The notes: a model not told the origin generated them from the letters alone. A DNA stretch of 64,000 nucleotides from Candidatus Desulfosporosinus nitrosoreducens (GCF_030954495.1 NZ_JAVHUW010000073.1:101137-165136), one strand, 5' to 3'; shown: positions 35,783 to 44,609, numbered from the stretch's first letter. Numbers and translations: made by a program.

Positions 35783-36340
35783 TTATCCCCTCGCACAAGG
35801 CTCTGAATGCTTACCATTAAAAATGTCCCAGTTCCTATCTTTAGAGGAGATAATTTTCTCTTGAAGAGGCCATTGAATATCAAAATTTCCATCATCCCAT
35901 CGTATACCACGTTCATAATTAGGCTGATAAAATTCAGATACTTGATAAAAAACTTCAGTATCATCTGTCAGTGTCTGATATCCATGAGCAAATCCTTCTG
36001 GAACATAAAGCATTTTACAATTACCGGCACTCAACTCTACGCTAAACCACTTCTTAAAAGTAGATGATTTCTCCCTTAAATCAATAACCACATCATAAAT
36101 ACTCCCTCGTATACATCTTACCAGCTTAACTTCGGCATATGGCTCTAATTGATAATGCATTCCTCTCAAAGTTCCCTTTTTATAATTGCTGGCAATATTA
36201 CACTGAACAAATTCTGATTGTAAGCCATGAACAGTAAATTCATTTTTACAAAACGAACGTGCAAAAAAACCCCGGACATCCTCTATTGGTTCTATATCAA
36301 TTAAATAAGCTCCCACAAGTGGAGTTTCTGAAAAAATCAT
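35783..36340 (-). CDS. nucleotide-sugar 3,5-epimerase (RfbC-like)
   Basis: A 185-residue cupin of the dTDP-4-dehydrorhamnose 3,5-epimerase family: IEDVRGFFARSF, GTLRGMHYQ with catalytic H62, VRCIRGSIYDVVIDLR and VPEGFAHGYQTL are hallmark stretches. No dTDP-sugar genes (rfbA, rfbB) are present in the window, while CDP-glucose genes are, so it probably acts on CDP-4-keto-6-deoxyglucose. It lies between rfbF and the NAD-dependent epimerase/reductase gene, all on one strand. Confidence 0.88.
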   Translation of the reverse strand: MIFSETPLVGAYLIDIEPIEDVRGFFARSFCKNEFTVHGLQSEFVQCNIASNYKKGTLRGMHYQLEPYAEVKLVRCIRGSIYDVVIDLREKSSTFKKWFSVELSAGNCKMLYVPEGFAHGYQTLTDDTEVFYQVSEFYQPNYERGIRWDDGNFDIQWPLQEKIISSKDRNWDIFNGKHSEPCARG

Positions 36341-36452
36341 TCAATATAACCTCTCTTAAATCCAAGTAAGCTCGCAGTCATCTTTTAAGATTCACTTTTA
36401 TATTATCGAACAGCCTATTCCTTTTAAAGCCATGCCCCAATCTCTTTATTGA

Positions 36453-37223
36453 CTACCATACTTTCCATGGGGCCTTACCCGACTCCCACAATTTTTCAAG
36501 GTTAAGCTTTTCTCGGAGCGTATCCATAGGCTGCCAAAAACCAGTATGCCGATAAGCTGCTAATTGGCCCTCCCTAGACAGCCGCTCTAAAGGCGTTTTT
36601 TCGAGAACAGTATCATCTCCTTGAATATAATCAAAAAACTCTGGCTGGCATACAAGGAATCCTCCATTAATCCAGCCACCATCTCCATGAAGCTTTTCAT
36701 GGAAAGCTTCAACATTATCTTCTTCTGTAATGCTTAACGCACCAAAACGGCCCAACGGTTGTACTGCCGTGATAGTCACTAGATTTACATGAGACTCATG
36801 AAAATGTAATAATTCTTTTATGTTTACATCGCTTACCCCGTCTCCGTATGTAAGCATAAAAGGTTCGTTTCCGACATAAGGTTGAATGCGCTTCACCCTA
36901 CCGCCAGTCATAGTTTCGGCACCAGTATCCACTAATGTTACTGTCCATGGTTCGGCATGATGGTCATGAATTATTTGTTGATTCGAACGAAAATCAAAAG
37001 TAACCGTAGATTCCTGCAAAAAATAATTGGCAAAATACTCTTTAATATAGTATCCCTTGTAGCCAAGGCATATAATAAACTCATTAAATCCATAGTGAGA
37101 ATAAATCTTCATGATATGCCATAAAATAGGGCGTTCGCCAATTTCAATCATCGGTTTTGGTTTTAAATGTGATTCTTCACTAATTCGAGTCCCAAATCCG
37201 CCGGCTAAAATGACGACTTTCAT
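36453..37223 (-). CDS. rfbF: glucose-1-phosphate cytidylyltransferase
   Basis: A 256-residue nucleotidyltransferase. The signature G8-GFGTR13 and KPKPMIEIGERPILWHIM are typical, and MLTYGDGVSDV and WINGGFLVC identify the RfbF subgroup. It makes CDP-glucose from CTP and glucose-1-phosphate, feeding the dehydratase at 29809-30888. Length agrees with the family (about 257). It follows a TPR glycosyltransferase gene by 23 bases. Confidence 0.95.
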   Translation of the reverse strand: MKVVILAGGFGTRISEESHLKPKPMIEIGERPILWHIMKIYSHYGFNEFIICLGYKGYYIKEYFANYFLQESTVTFDFRSNQQIIHDHHAEPWTVTLVDTGAETMTGGRVKRIQPYVGNEPFMLTYGDGVSDVNIKELLHFHESHVNLVTITAVQPLGRFGALSITEEDNVEAFHEKLHGDGGWINGGFLVCQPEFFDYIQGDDTVLEKTPLERLSREGQLAAYRHTGFWQPMDTLREKLNLEKLWESGKAPWKVW

Positions 37224-37246
37224 AAATTCATCCCCTTTATCCGATT

Positions 37247-38995
37247 TTACAAATTAGAAGGCCAAACCCAGCTTTTTCTCATTCCGGCTTCTAATACTCT
37301 AAGGTCAAATCCACTTTTTTTATTTATCTTAATAAACTGCCGAGGTATCTTAAGAAAATTCGCTAAAAAATTAATAAAGATCATTTCAATTTCTTCGTCT
37401 ATATTTTCAATCTCTTGCCCGAGAAAGGTAAAGTATCTTTTTAAAACGTCGCAAAAAGCATGATAATTTTCATTAAAAGTGCCATCAATAACAAGATGAG
37501 GAAAATTCTTCACTATTTGAGTTCGAGGTATACTTTGATCTCTGATATTTAGGTCGACATTGATTTTTTTTATTTTCCCGGTGATTATTTTTAAGAAGTG
37601 GTATAAATATTCGTCGAAAGTTTCATTTTTTGGCAGTAGTTTATTAATGTTACTACGGAAAAATTGTAATTCTTTATATTCCTTAGTCCTGAATACCTGA
37701 AAGACTAGGTTTGCAACAAACCCTTGCGTAATCTTTTTTAGTCTGTCAATTGGATTATTATCAATCAATGTTTCAAACCAATCATATTCTATTAAGTTTT
37801 CTGAAGAAATTGGATAATATAAATTTTTCCCTTTCACTGAAAATAATGCTTTATCAGAATCCAATATTTTAATTGATTCCAAAATCCCCTCTTCGGTTAA
37901 ATAATCATCATCAAAACAAAAAATAACATATTCTGTATTAACCAATTCTAACAATGCTATATCAAATTTATCAATAAGCCTTATATTACTTGAGTATCTC
38001 TTGTATACAATTTGGTAACTCGTATACTTCTCAATACTTTTTTCATTTGCGATCGCATTACCTTCTTCGCTGGAATCTAACACAAGCACTTTAGGCTTTA
38101 AATACTTATAATTATTTATAAAATTTAAAGTCCTGTTCAAATAATAAGATCGATTATAAGTAGGAATGACTATAGTAATTTTATCATCGTATCTTTCGTA
38201 ATGCCGGTTATTATTAGCATATTGTTTATTCCGGTTCTTTCTGTAATTCTCTATAATTTCGCTGTCCGTTTTACAATTTATATTCGCCCTAGTAAATTGA
38301 ACATGTTTTAATTTAAAATAGCTTTCTATTTCTTTAGTTGCGCTAAACAAATGTACAACATCATAATCATAATATCTTACGTATTCTATAAGATCATTAA
38401 TATTGGTTATCCCTAATATTTTTCGATAAGGAATTGAATTTTTCAGATTCATTAAAGGGCTGACTCCCATATACGCTATATCGACAACTAGCCCATAATT
38501 TAATAGCCTCACCGCAAGTTCATTTACTTGTTCATTATTAGAAAAATCAATAAAGAGAATAGTATCTATCTCAAGAATATCCGACAAGAATAAATCATTT
38601 CTCACACCATCTCTAACTATCGCTTTTAATTGCTTTATTTTTCCCTCTACTTCTGTTCTGTCAATATCATAATAATTTGATCTTAGGGCTTTTCGGTAAA
38701 ATGTCAAAGATTGCAAATAATCTTCTTTTACCTCATATACAAAGGCTAAATTATACAATAGATCATAATTCTTCGGTTCAAATTCTAACCCTTTGTTTAA
38801 AATATTTTTTGCCTCTTCAAATTCTCCCTGCATAATATGAACGATAGCTTTCATAGAATAAATTTCAATATCACTTGAAATCAGTCTTAAATAATCATTT
38901 ATTAATAAAGTGGCTTCGGCAATTTTTTCCTTTTCTATTAAAAATTTTATATTTTCTTTTATTTGTTTTGCAAAAAGCTCTAAACTTTGTTCCAT
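37247..38995 (-). CDS. TPR-containing family 2 glycosyltransferase (TIGR00180-like)
   Basis: A 582-residue protein. The N-terminal quarter (about 1-110) is helical and carries TPR-like repeats. A middle segment follows that may be a degenerate GT-B half. A GT-A domain begins near residue 270 (KITIVIPTYNRSYYLNRTLNF) with an acidic metal motif CFDDDYL. This resembles TIGR00180-type transferases. Very AT-rich. Probably part of the flagellar or surface glycan assembly line; acceptor unknown. Confidence 0.78.
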   Translation of the reverse strand: MEQSLELFAKQIKENIKFLIEKEKIAEATLLINDYLRLISSDIEIYSMKAIVHIMQGEFEEAKNILNKGLEFEPKNYDLLYNLAFVYEVKEDYLQSLTFYRKALRSNYYDIDRTEVEGKIKQLKAIVRDGVRNDLFLSDILEIDTILFIDFSNNEQVNELAVRLLNYGLVVDIAYMGVSPLMNLKNSIPYRKILGITNINDLIEYVRYYDYDVVHLFSATKEIESYFKLKHVQFTRANINCKTDSEIIENYRKNRNKQYANNNRHYERYDDKITIVIPTYNRSYYLNRTLNFINNYKYLKPKVLVLDSSEEGNAIANEKSIEKYTSYQIVYKRYSSNIRLIDKFDIALLELVNTEYVIFCFDDDYLTEEGILESIKILDSDKALFSVKGKNLYYPISSENLIEYDWFETLIDNNPIDRLKKITQGFVANLVFQVFRTKEYKELQFFRSNINKLLPKNETFDEYLYHFLKIITGKIKKINVDLNIRDQSIPRTQIVKNFPHLVIDGTFNENYHAFCDVLKRYFTFLGQEIENIDEEIEMIFINFLANFLKIPRQFIKINKKSGFDLRVLEAGMRKSWVWPSNL

Positions 38996-39204
38996 CTTTT
39001 ACTCCTACCTACCTAATCCTAAATCACTGCTTGCGATATTACCCCTTTATTTTCGATAAATCATTGTTGTCTTATTGCCATTTCTTCAAAAGCAAAGGAT
39101 TAATCCAAAAACAATAGAAAGAGATAACCGAATTAATTTATCAAATATTCGTCTTTTCCTCAATATCTTAGCGCTTACAATCACTTAATGCTTTGAATAT
39201 AAAA

Positions 39205-41310
39205 CTATTGATATCTTTTCTTAAGTATATCACTTTGAATTGCTAATAAACGAAGGTCATGACCGATAATATTTTTACACTCTTCAATTAACCCCAAAGC
39301 TGCATCAAATTGTTCTGACTCAATTAAATCATCTAAGGAAGCTAATAACTGAAGTGTTAACGTTTCCATTTCCTTACAGCGAGTTTGATTCGATAAAGTA
39401 TTTGCGAGTCCTTCTATTCCTCTATTCATTTCGGGATATACCTTTAAAGCTTTTCTTAAATAACGCATATACCTATTTTGATCATTATTGCGATGGGCAA
39501 GCGTCATATATAATAAAAACATTTCTTCTTTGTTTTTTAAATCAAAGATTAGCTCATTTTCAAATACTGCTTCCCTATAAAGAAGCTCGATAAAAGACTG
39601 TCCCCACTTGATATACAACTTAAAAGTTTCTAAATACTCGGCATCATCAAGCTCCCCGGAAAACAATAAATACTTGGCAATATTTTTCCGCAACCGGTCT
39701 ATTTGAAACCGAGATGCTGAATTATCATCATCTAAAGTAACATAATCACGACAAAATTTTACAAACATTACCTTATCCACTTCATCCATATAGCTCATAT
39801 AGCCCACAATAGTTTGTTCCGACAAAACCGCACTGATTTTCCAAGCGTCCTGCGGGCGGAATTTTAAACTATATGCCAACACCAGCGCATAATAATCCGG
39901 CAATATATTCAAATTCAAGCTCACTATCATTTCAATCAGAAATTGCCACTCTGCTTCACCGATATCGCCATTATACAATCGTAAAAAATTAAGCTTCCCG
40001 TATAAATTAGGCAAATCACAAAACTGTCTGTAAAACTGTTGCTTCTCTTCCCTTTGCAGCCCCTGCAGCAATTTTTCAATCTCCATTTCAATCTTTTCCA
40101 GTTGTTCTTGAAGATTTTTCTCTAATAGGGTTTCATATATTTTACGGCTATCGGTATAGTCTTTATCTACAAAATCAATTCCGACTAAAATTGAACGGGC
40201 TTGATTGACGAACAAATCATCCTCGGCAGCAATCTCTAAAACTTGCTCTAAATGTTGCCGAGTCTGCACAAAGTCACCCTTTCGGTAAGAAATTATACCC
40301 ATATAATAATAATCCGCCGTCAGCATGGACAAGGTATAGTGCATTAAAGCCATATTGGAATTAATTTTTAGTTTGGGAAAATCTCTAACTAATTCCCCGT
40401 GCTGGCGATAATATTCATAGGCCTCTTCAGGCTTACCTTGCAGCTCGTATAGCTGAGCTATATAAAAATATAAGTCAACATACTCCGGCTCAAGTCTGAT
40501 ACCCCGGAGTGCAAACTGGATAACCTCTTCTTCGGAGCGCCGGTTCACAACACAAGCTTGAAGTACTCCGCCGATAACATATAAATGTCGGCGCCAAAAA
40601 ACATCGTCTTCCTTTTGATAGCGTTCATAAATCTTCCAGATTTCTGCTAAAGCTTCCAGCCACTCTCCATGCATGGAGTAGCTGACAGAGAGCTGATAGC
40701 GGTAATAAACATTATCCGGGTCCTTGGCCAATTCCGTCTTAAGCAAGGTACTAGTGCGCTCAAATTTGCGCTGCATCAGCTCCTCGTCGTCGGAAATATA
40801 ACCGTAATGCACCAAACTGTCATCGAGATGAGCAATTCCGCCTTGAAAAACCGGCTCATTATGCACCGCGCCGCGGTAAAAAAACTGTTTGTTACGCCGG
40901 AACAGCCTGGCTGACACCATGGTGGTATACTGTCCGCTGAGACCATTGGTAATATTCTTCACTAAGAGAGTGGCACTGCCGATGCGTTTATCCTGACAAG
41001 CTTTCAGAAAACTTACCACAGTCGCAGAGGACTCCAGCTCTTCGTCTGCGTCCAAAATCAACACCCATTTGCCTTGGGCATAGCTTATGGTGATATTGCG
41101 CATCTCAGCAAAGTTGTTATTCCACATATGCACAAACAGCTTGTCCGTGAACTGCTTGGCTATTTCAACGGTCCCGTCGGAGGAACCGGTATCGACAACA
41201 ATCAGTTCCGTGGGGATAGCCTGCATGATCGGCTGCACACTGCGCAAACATCTTTCCAGATTCTTTTCTTCATTCTTGACCATCATACAGATACTTAGCA
41301 AAGGTTTCAT
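39205..41310 (-). CDS. large family 2 glycosyltransferase with TPR repeats
   Basis: A 701-residue protein. N-terminal GT-A domain (about 1-225): LSICMMVKNEEKNLERCLRSV, IVVDTGSSDGT and DADEELE. The remaining about 470 residues are helical TPR-like repeats (for example AYEYYRQHGELVRDFPKL and similar). It lies immediately downstream of the flagellin gene on the same strand, a common position for flagellin O-glycosyltransferases. GC content is higher than in the neighbouring island, so it may belong to the older flagellar block. GGGGGATCTGAGC precedes the ATG. Confidence 0.86.
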   Translation of the reverse strand: MKPLLSICMMVKNEEKNLERCLRSVQPIMQAIPTELIVVDTGSSDGTVEIAKQFTDKLFVHMWNNNFAEMRNITISYAQGKWVLILDADEELESSATVVSFLKACQDKRIGSATLLVKNITNGLSGQYTTMVSARLFRRNKQFFYRGAVHNEPVFQGGIAHLDDSLVHYGYISDDEELMQRKFERTSTLLKTELAKDPDNVYYRYQLSVSYSMHGEWLEALAEIWKIYERYQKEDDVFWRRHLYVIGGVLQACVVNRRSEEEVIQFALRGIRLEPEYVDLYFYIAQLYELQGKPEEAYEYYRQHGELVRDFPKLKINSNMALMHYTLSMLTADYYYMGIISYRKGDFVQTRQHLEQVLEIAAEDDLFVNQARSILVGIDFVDKDYTDSRKIYETLLEKNLQEQLEKIEMEIEKLLQGLQREEKQQFYRQFCDLPNLYGKLNFLRLYNGDIGEAEWQFLIEMIVSLNLNILPDYYALVLAYSLKFRPQDAWKISAVLSEQTIVGYMSYMDEVDKVMFVKFCRDYVTLDDDNSASRFQIDRLRKNIAKYLLFSGELDDAEYLETFKLYIKWGQSFIELLYREAVFENELIFDLKNKEEMFLLYMTLAHRNNDQNRYMRYLRKALKVYPEMNRGIEGLANTLSNQTRCKEMETLTLQLLASLDDLIESEQFDAALGLIEECKNIIGHDLRLLAIQSDILKKRYQ

Positions 41311-41341
41311 GCTCAGATCCCCCGTTTTATATATTTAAATT

Positions 41342-41371
41342 AAGGGCCAGAGATGCGCATCCCTGGCCCTT
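41342..41371 (-). terminator. strong hairpin terminator after flagellin
   Basis: Nearly perfect 14-bp stem (AAGGGCCAG... / ...CTGGCCCTT, centred on GATGCGCATC) on the minus strand, followed by AT-rich DNA. A second 10-bp hairpin lies at 41387-41410 near the flagellin stop. Together they probably limit read-through and stabilise the flagellin mRNA 3' end. Confidence 0.75.
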
Positions 41372-41418
41372 AAAAAGCGCCTACCGGAGGGTAATTTGAT
41401 AATTGCCCTCTTCAGCTA

Positions 41419-43056
41419 TTAACGAAGCAACTGCAGGACGGCTTGAGGCTGTTGATTAGCTTGAGCCAGCATTGCCTGAGCGGCTTGTTGAAGAACGTTG
41501 TTTTTCTGGAAATTGGTCATTTCTGAGGCCATGTCAACGTCTCTGATGTTGGCTTCAGCTGTTGTGATGTTCTGCGAAGAAGTTCCCAGATTGTCAATCG
41601 TGTCTTGCAGACGGTTCTGAATGGCCCCAAGTTTGCTTCGTTCTGCGGACACTTTCGCAGTAGCATTTGTAATGGCTGTGATAGCGTTTTCTGCGGACGA
41701 CTGACTGTCGATGCTGACGCCGGACAAGCCTAAGGCGGCAGTTCTCATATCATTAATACCAAAGGTCATTGTCTGGCCCGCATTGGCACCGATTTGGAAG
41801 GTCATGCCGCCGCTGCTCTGAGCCGAAGTCTGAGCGTTGCTGAGTCCCAAATCGGAAGTAAAGGTATTTCCAGCCGTATCGCTAAAGGTAACCGGACCGC
41901 TTTCGCTTATAACTTGCAGACGACCATCATCCGTAACATTGACTTTTACATTGGCTATAAAACCGGGATCTCCCAGTTGTGTAGCGCCTGCAGAGCTATT
42001 AGCAGTGTCAATTGCATCATTCAGATCCTGCTGTAATGAAGCGGCAATACTTGACATATTAGAATTAGTATTATAACCACCTGTACCTACAGTTACCTTC
42101 AGCACCTGACCATTAATATTCATGCTGAAAACCTTACCACTAGAAACACTTGTGCCATTGTACGTATCTTTTCCCATTGCCGCAAGAGTCCCTGCTGTCC
42201 CCAAGATTGTATTCAATACCGAGCCGCCAGTTTTAGTCTCAACTAGGATTTCTGAACTGGTGCCGCTGGAACCGCTGGTAATCATAAGGCTTCCGGCCGA
42301 ATTAACATATCCAGTGACGTGAGATACTTTAGACCCGCTGGCATCAATAGCGCTATTAATCTGGCCGATTATCAAGCTAACGGCAGCCGCCCTTGAGGTA
42401 GCATTGGAACCTGTAAGGCCACTGTTAATTGTATTTTGTTGCTCGGTAGTAAGGTTCTGCCAATTGACAGTAATGTCAGTTCCGTCAATATTAATCGTTT
42501 CTGCCGTAAAATGAGTAGCCGCAATAGCCGAAAGAGTAGTCATAGCCGCAGATGCACCCATTACCGCAGCACTCAACTTACCAGCAACAGCACCAGTAGT
42601 GGCATTTTGTCCAACGCTAACGCCAGCTGCACCGGCCAAACTGCCATCCAACAGATTCTTGGTGTTGAACTGAGTTTGATTGCCGATATCATCAAGCGCA
42701 CTCTTCAGCTGGTTAAACTCGTCGCTCATGGCCTGGTTATCACTGGTGGTGTTCGTACCGTTGCTTGCTTGTACAGCCAGCTCGCGCATCCGCTGGAGAA
42801 TACTGGTAGTTGTGTTTAAAGCACCTTCAGCAGTAGCTGCTAAGTTAATACCGCTTTGAGCATTGCTGGAAGCCTGGTTTAAGCCGCTGATTTGACCGCG
42901 CATCTTTTCAGAAATTGACAGACCCGCTGCATCATCAGCTGCACTGTTAATTCGGAAACCTGAGGATAATTTGGACAAAGAACTTTGGGTAGCCTTTTCA
43001 TTGATCCCTAACTGGCGGATAGTGTTGAGAGCCGCAATATTAGTATTGATAATCAT
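41419..43056 (-). CDS. fliC: flagellin
   Basis: A 545-residue flagellin. Conserved D0/D1 ends are clear: IINTNIAALNTIRQLG and LSSGFRINSAADDAAGLSISEKM at the N side, and IRDVDMASEMTNFQK, VLQQAAQAMLAQANQQPQ and VLQLLR at the C side. The centre (about 175-440) is a Ser/Thr/Gly/Ala-rich surface region of about 265 residues with many candidate O-glycosylation sites. AAGGAGGAAAAACA precedes the ATG, and its leader carries a CsrA-type hairpin and sigma-28 promoter. It is the only flagellin gene in the window. Confidence 0.97.
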   Translation of the reverse strand: MIINTNIAALNTIRQLGINEKATQSSLSKLSSGFRINSAADDAAGLSISEKMRGQISGLNQASSNAQSGINLAATAEGALNTTTSILQRMRELAVQASNGTNTTSDNQAMSDEFNQLKSALDDIGNQTQFNTKNLLDGSLAGAAGVSVGQNATTGAVAGKLSAAVMGASAAMTTLSAIAATHFTAETINIDGTDITVNWQNLTTEQQNTINSGLTGSNATSRAAAVSLIIGQINSAIDASGSKVSHVTGYVNSAGSLMITSGSSGTSSEILVETKTGGSVLNTILGTAGTLAAMGKDTYNGTSVSSGKVFSMNINGQVLKVTVGTGGYNTNSNMSSIAASLQQDLNDAIDTANSSAGATQLGDPGFIANVKVNVTDDGRLQVISESGPVTFSDTAGNTFTSDLGLSNAQTSAQSSGGMTFQIGANAGQTMTFGINDMRTAALGLSGVSIDSQSSAENAITAITNATAKVSAERSKLGAIQNRLQDTIDNLGTSSQNITTAEANIRDVDMASEMTNFQKNNVLQQAAQAMLAQANQQPQAVLQLLR

Positions 43057-43060
43057 TGTT

Positions 43061-43099
43061 TTTCCTCCTTGATTGTTGCATCAGGCATCCTTGCCCGAT
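43061..43099 (-). promoter_or_regulatory. CsrA-binding sites in flagellin leader
   Basis: On the minus strand ATCGGGC-AAGGAT-GCCTGAT (43080-43099) forms a 7-bp stem (one G-T pair) with a six-base loop presenting A-GGA, the classic CsrA recognition geometry. The ribosome site AAGGAGGAAA (43061-43070) gives a second GGA. Bacillus hag mRNA has the same arrangement: one hairpin site upstream and one over the Shine-Dalgarno. CsrA bridging them would block translation until FliW sequesters CsrA. Confidence 0.75.
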
Positions 43100-43173
43100 T
43101 TATTGCTATCTTCCAGCTTGCCTTTCCCTCCGGCCGGTTGAAGGAAGGTTCGCTTTTAGATGGTCTAACATGT

Positions 43174-43200
43174 ATATCGGAAGAATTCTAAAGAACTTTA
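43174..43200 (-). promoter_or_regulatory. sigma-28 promoter of flagellin
   Basis: Minus strand TAAA, 15 bases, then TCCGATAT: one mismatch from the SigD consensus TAAA-N15-GCCGATAT. It places the start of transcription about 110 bases before the flagellin ATG, leaving the CsrA-type hairpin in the leader. Confidence 0.8.
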
Positions 43201-43277
43201 GGGTTTAGGCCAAGTTTTTTATTTTTATTTTAATTCCATCTTCTGCCTGTTGCTCCCTCACGACTCGCATAGAAAAT

Positions 43278-43314
43278 AAAAAAGCAAGCTGAAAACTTGA
43301 CAGCTTACTTTTTT
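43278..43314 (-). terminator. terminator after csrA
   Basis: Minus-strand stem AAAAAAGTAAGCTG / CAGCTTGCTTTTTT (one G-T pair) with a 9-base loop. It overlaps the csrA stop codon and separates csrA from the flagellin promoter. A-rich on one arm and U-rich on the other, it could act in both directions. Confidence 0.75.
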
Positions 43315-43538
43315 ATTCCTATATTTTTTAACTTATTCAGTTCCGACAAATCCTTCGCAACGGCAGCTTGCTTATTTTCCGCCGCAATCGCATCGTAAAT
43401 TTCACCGCGGTAAACCTTGATCTCTTTGGGGGCGTCAATCGTCACACGAATGCTGTCACCTTTGATGTTGACCACTGTCACCACAATATTGTCGCCAATG
43501 ACAATGCGCTCGCCGGCTTTGCGAGTGAGTGCCAGCAT
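43305..43538 (-). CDS. csrA: carbon storage/translation regulator CsrA
   Basis: A 77-residue CsrA: MLALTRKAGERIVIGDNI and VRVTIDAPKEIKVYRGEIYDAI are standard (with I for V at one position), followed by a Lys-rich tail. It represses flagellin translation by binding GGA sites in the leader. GGGGGAGAATGAT precedes the ATG, one base after the fliW stop, so the antagonist pair is co-expressed. An upstream in-frame start would add fliW-overlapping residues unlike the family. Confidence 0.96.
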   Translation of the reverse strand: MLALTRKAGERIVIGDNIVVTVVNIKGDSIRVTIDAPKEIKVYRGEIYDAIAAENKQAAVAKDLSELNKLKNIGIKK

Positions 43539-43539
43539 A

Positions 43540-43995
43540 TCATTCTCCCCCTTTTGTTTCACTTGGCAATCCGTTAGGAAATAACTTTTCACAGACAGAA
43601 TACCCGGACCTGTGCAGTACAACCTGTCTGCCAATCCGCGCGGCCGGATTTATGACAATCGGAGCCATCATATTGACCGTCATATCGGCAAGGGTTTCTT
43701 TGATGGTTGCGATTAAAAATACTTGCGGAGGATTTTCCGGGGAAAGATTCATCTCCTCAGCTGCTTCATCCTCCAAGACAAATTCATAGTCTTTAAAAAA
43801 CGTGAAAGGATCAACCAGCAAAAACATTAAATGCTCGGCCAAGACCGACTGAAGAAAAGAAAAGGGACTCTCTTCATCCTGGGCTATATAAACAAAGGAC
43901 TTTTCTTCGGGAAAGCCCGGGATACCGTCGGGAAACCTGATGAGGTGATCCTCCGTTACTTCCAATTCCCCAAATTGAGCTGATTTTATTATCAT
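43540..43995 (-). CDS. fliW: flagellar assembly factor FliW
   Basis: A 151-residue protein with FGELEVTEDHLIRFPDGIPGFPEEK and VNMMAPIVINPAARIGRQVVL, both FliW hallmarks. FliW binds CsrA allosterically and, when flagellin is exported, is released to relieve repression. GGGAGGCAATACT precedes the ATG at 43995; an earlier in-frame ATG lacks this support. It directly precedes csrA, as in many Bacillota. Confidence 0.95.
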   Translation of the reverse strand: MIIKSAQFGELEVTEDHLIRFPDGIPGFPEEKSFVYIAQDEESPFSFLQSVLAEHLMFLLVDPFTFFKDYEFVLEDEAAEEMNLSPENPPQVFLIATIKETLADMTVNMMAPIVINPAARIGRQVVLHRSGYSVCEKLFPNGLPSETKGGE

Positions 43996-44035
43996 AGTAT
44001 TGCCTCCCAGCGGAGATCTTATAGCCATTTCATGC

Positions 44036-44587
44036 TTAGACTTTGACGTCCACCGTCGATATTTCAACACTTGGATATTGAGTTACCCGAATATCGACAC
44101 TCCCGGGTTGATAATCTCCCTGGACTTGGCCGGGTTCCAGGTTATAGTTGATTTTTCCGTCAATCGGGTTAAATTGAACCGGTTGGGCCTGATAGGTAAT
44201 ATTGGGTAAAGCGATATAAGCCAGAGTCACTCTCGGAAGCTCGGTATGAGCGGAATGAGCCGCGGCTATGTCGGCAAAAGCATTGGATTTGTTCTGGATT
44301 GCCGCCAATTTGTCGCCCTCCTCCATAATCCGGGCGATGGTCTTTTGCACGGTTTCCCTGCCGTATTCGGCATTATCCCTGGCAAATTCGCTATTGTTCT
44401 TAATGCCGATAGAATAGCGGCAAGGTTCCGAATCAATCGTCAGTTCACCGTGAGGCTGACGCATCTCTAAGGTTGCGGGGGTATTTTCCATTTGCAGGAA
44501 CGGTTTAACCGTATGCAAATTTAATTGAGCATTGCGAATGTTATATTCTAAGAGAGTAGGTTGCGTAGAGATGTTAAGTTGAAGCAT
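44036..44587 (-). CDS. yviE: DUF6470/YviE-family flagellar-associated protein
   Basis: A 183-residue protein with the YviE (DUF6470) pattern: LQLNISTQPTLLEYNI at the N terminus, RETVQKTIARIMEEGDKLAAI in the middle and DVKV at the C terminus. In Bacillus yviE lies between flgL and fliW, and the same order holds here. Its biochemical role is not known. No signal peptide or membrane segment. The ATG at 44587 has GGAGGGAG about 10 bases upstream. The gene follows a second flaG-like gene by 22 bases. Confidence 0.85.
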   Translation of the reverse strand: MLQLNISTQPTLLEYNIRNAQLNLHTVKPFLQMENTPATLEMRQPHGELTIDSEPCRYSIGIKNNSEFARDNAEYGRETVQKTIARIMEEGDKLAAIQNKSNAFADIAAAHSAHTELPRVTLAYIALPNITYQAQPVQFNPIDGKINYNLEPGQVQGDYQPGSVDIRVTQYPSVEISTVDVKV

Positions 44588-44609
44588 CGAAAATGAACTC
44601 CCTCCGGTC

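Noticed and set aside
43100..43173. Possible c-di-GMP (GEMM) riboswitch in the flagellin leader
   Set aside because: The conserved GEMM core could not be found; the leader is explained by the sigma-28 promoter and CsrA-type hairpin.
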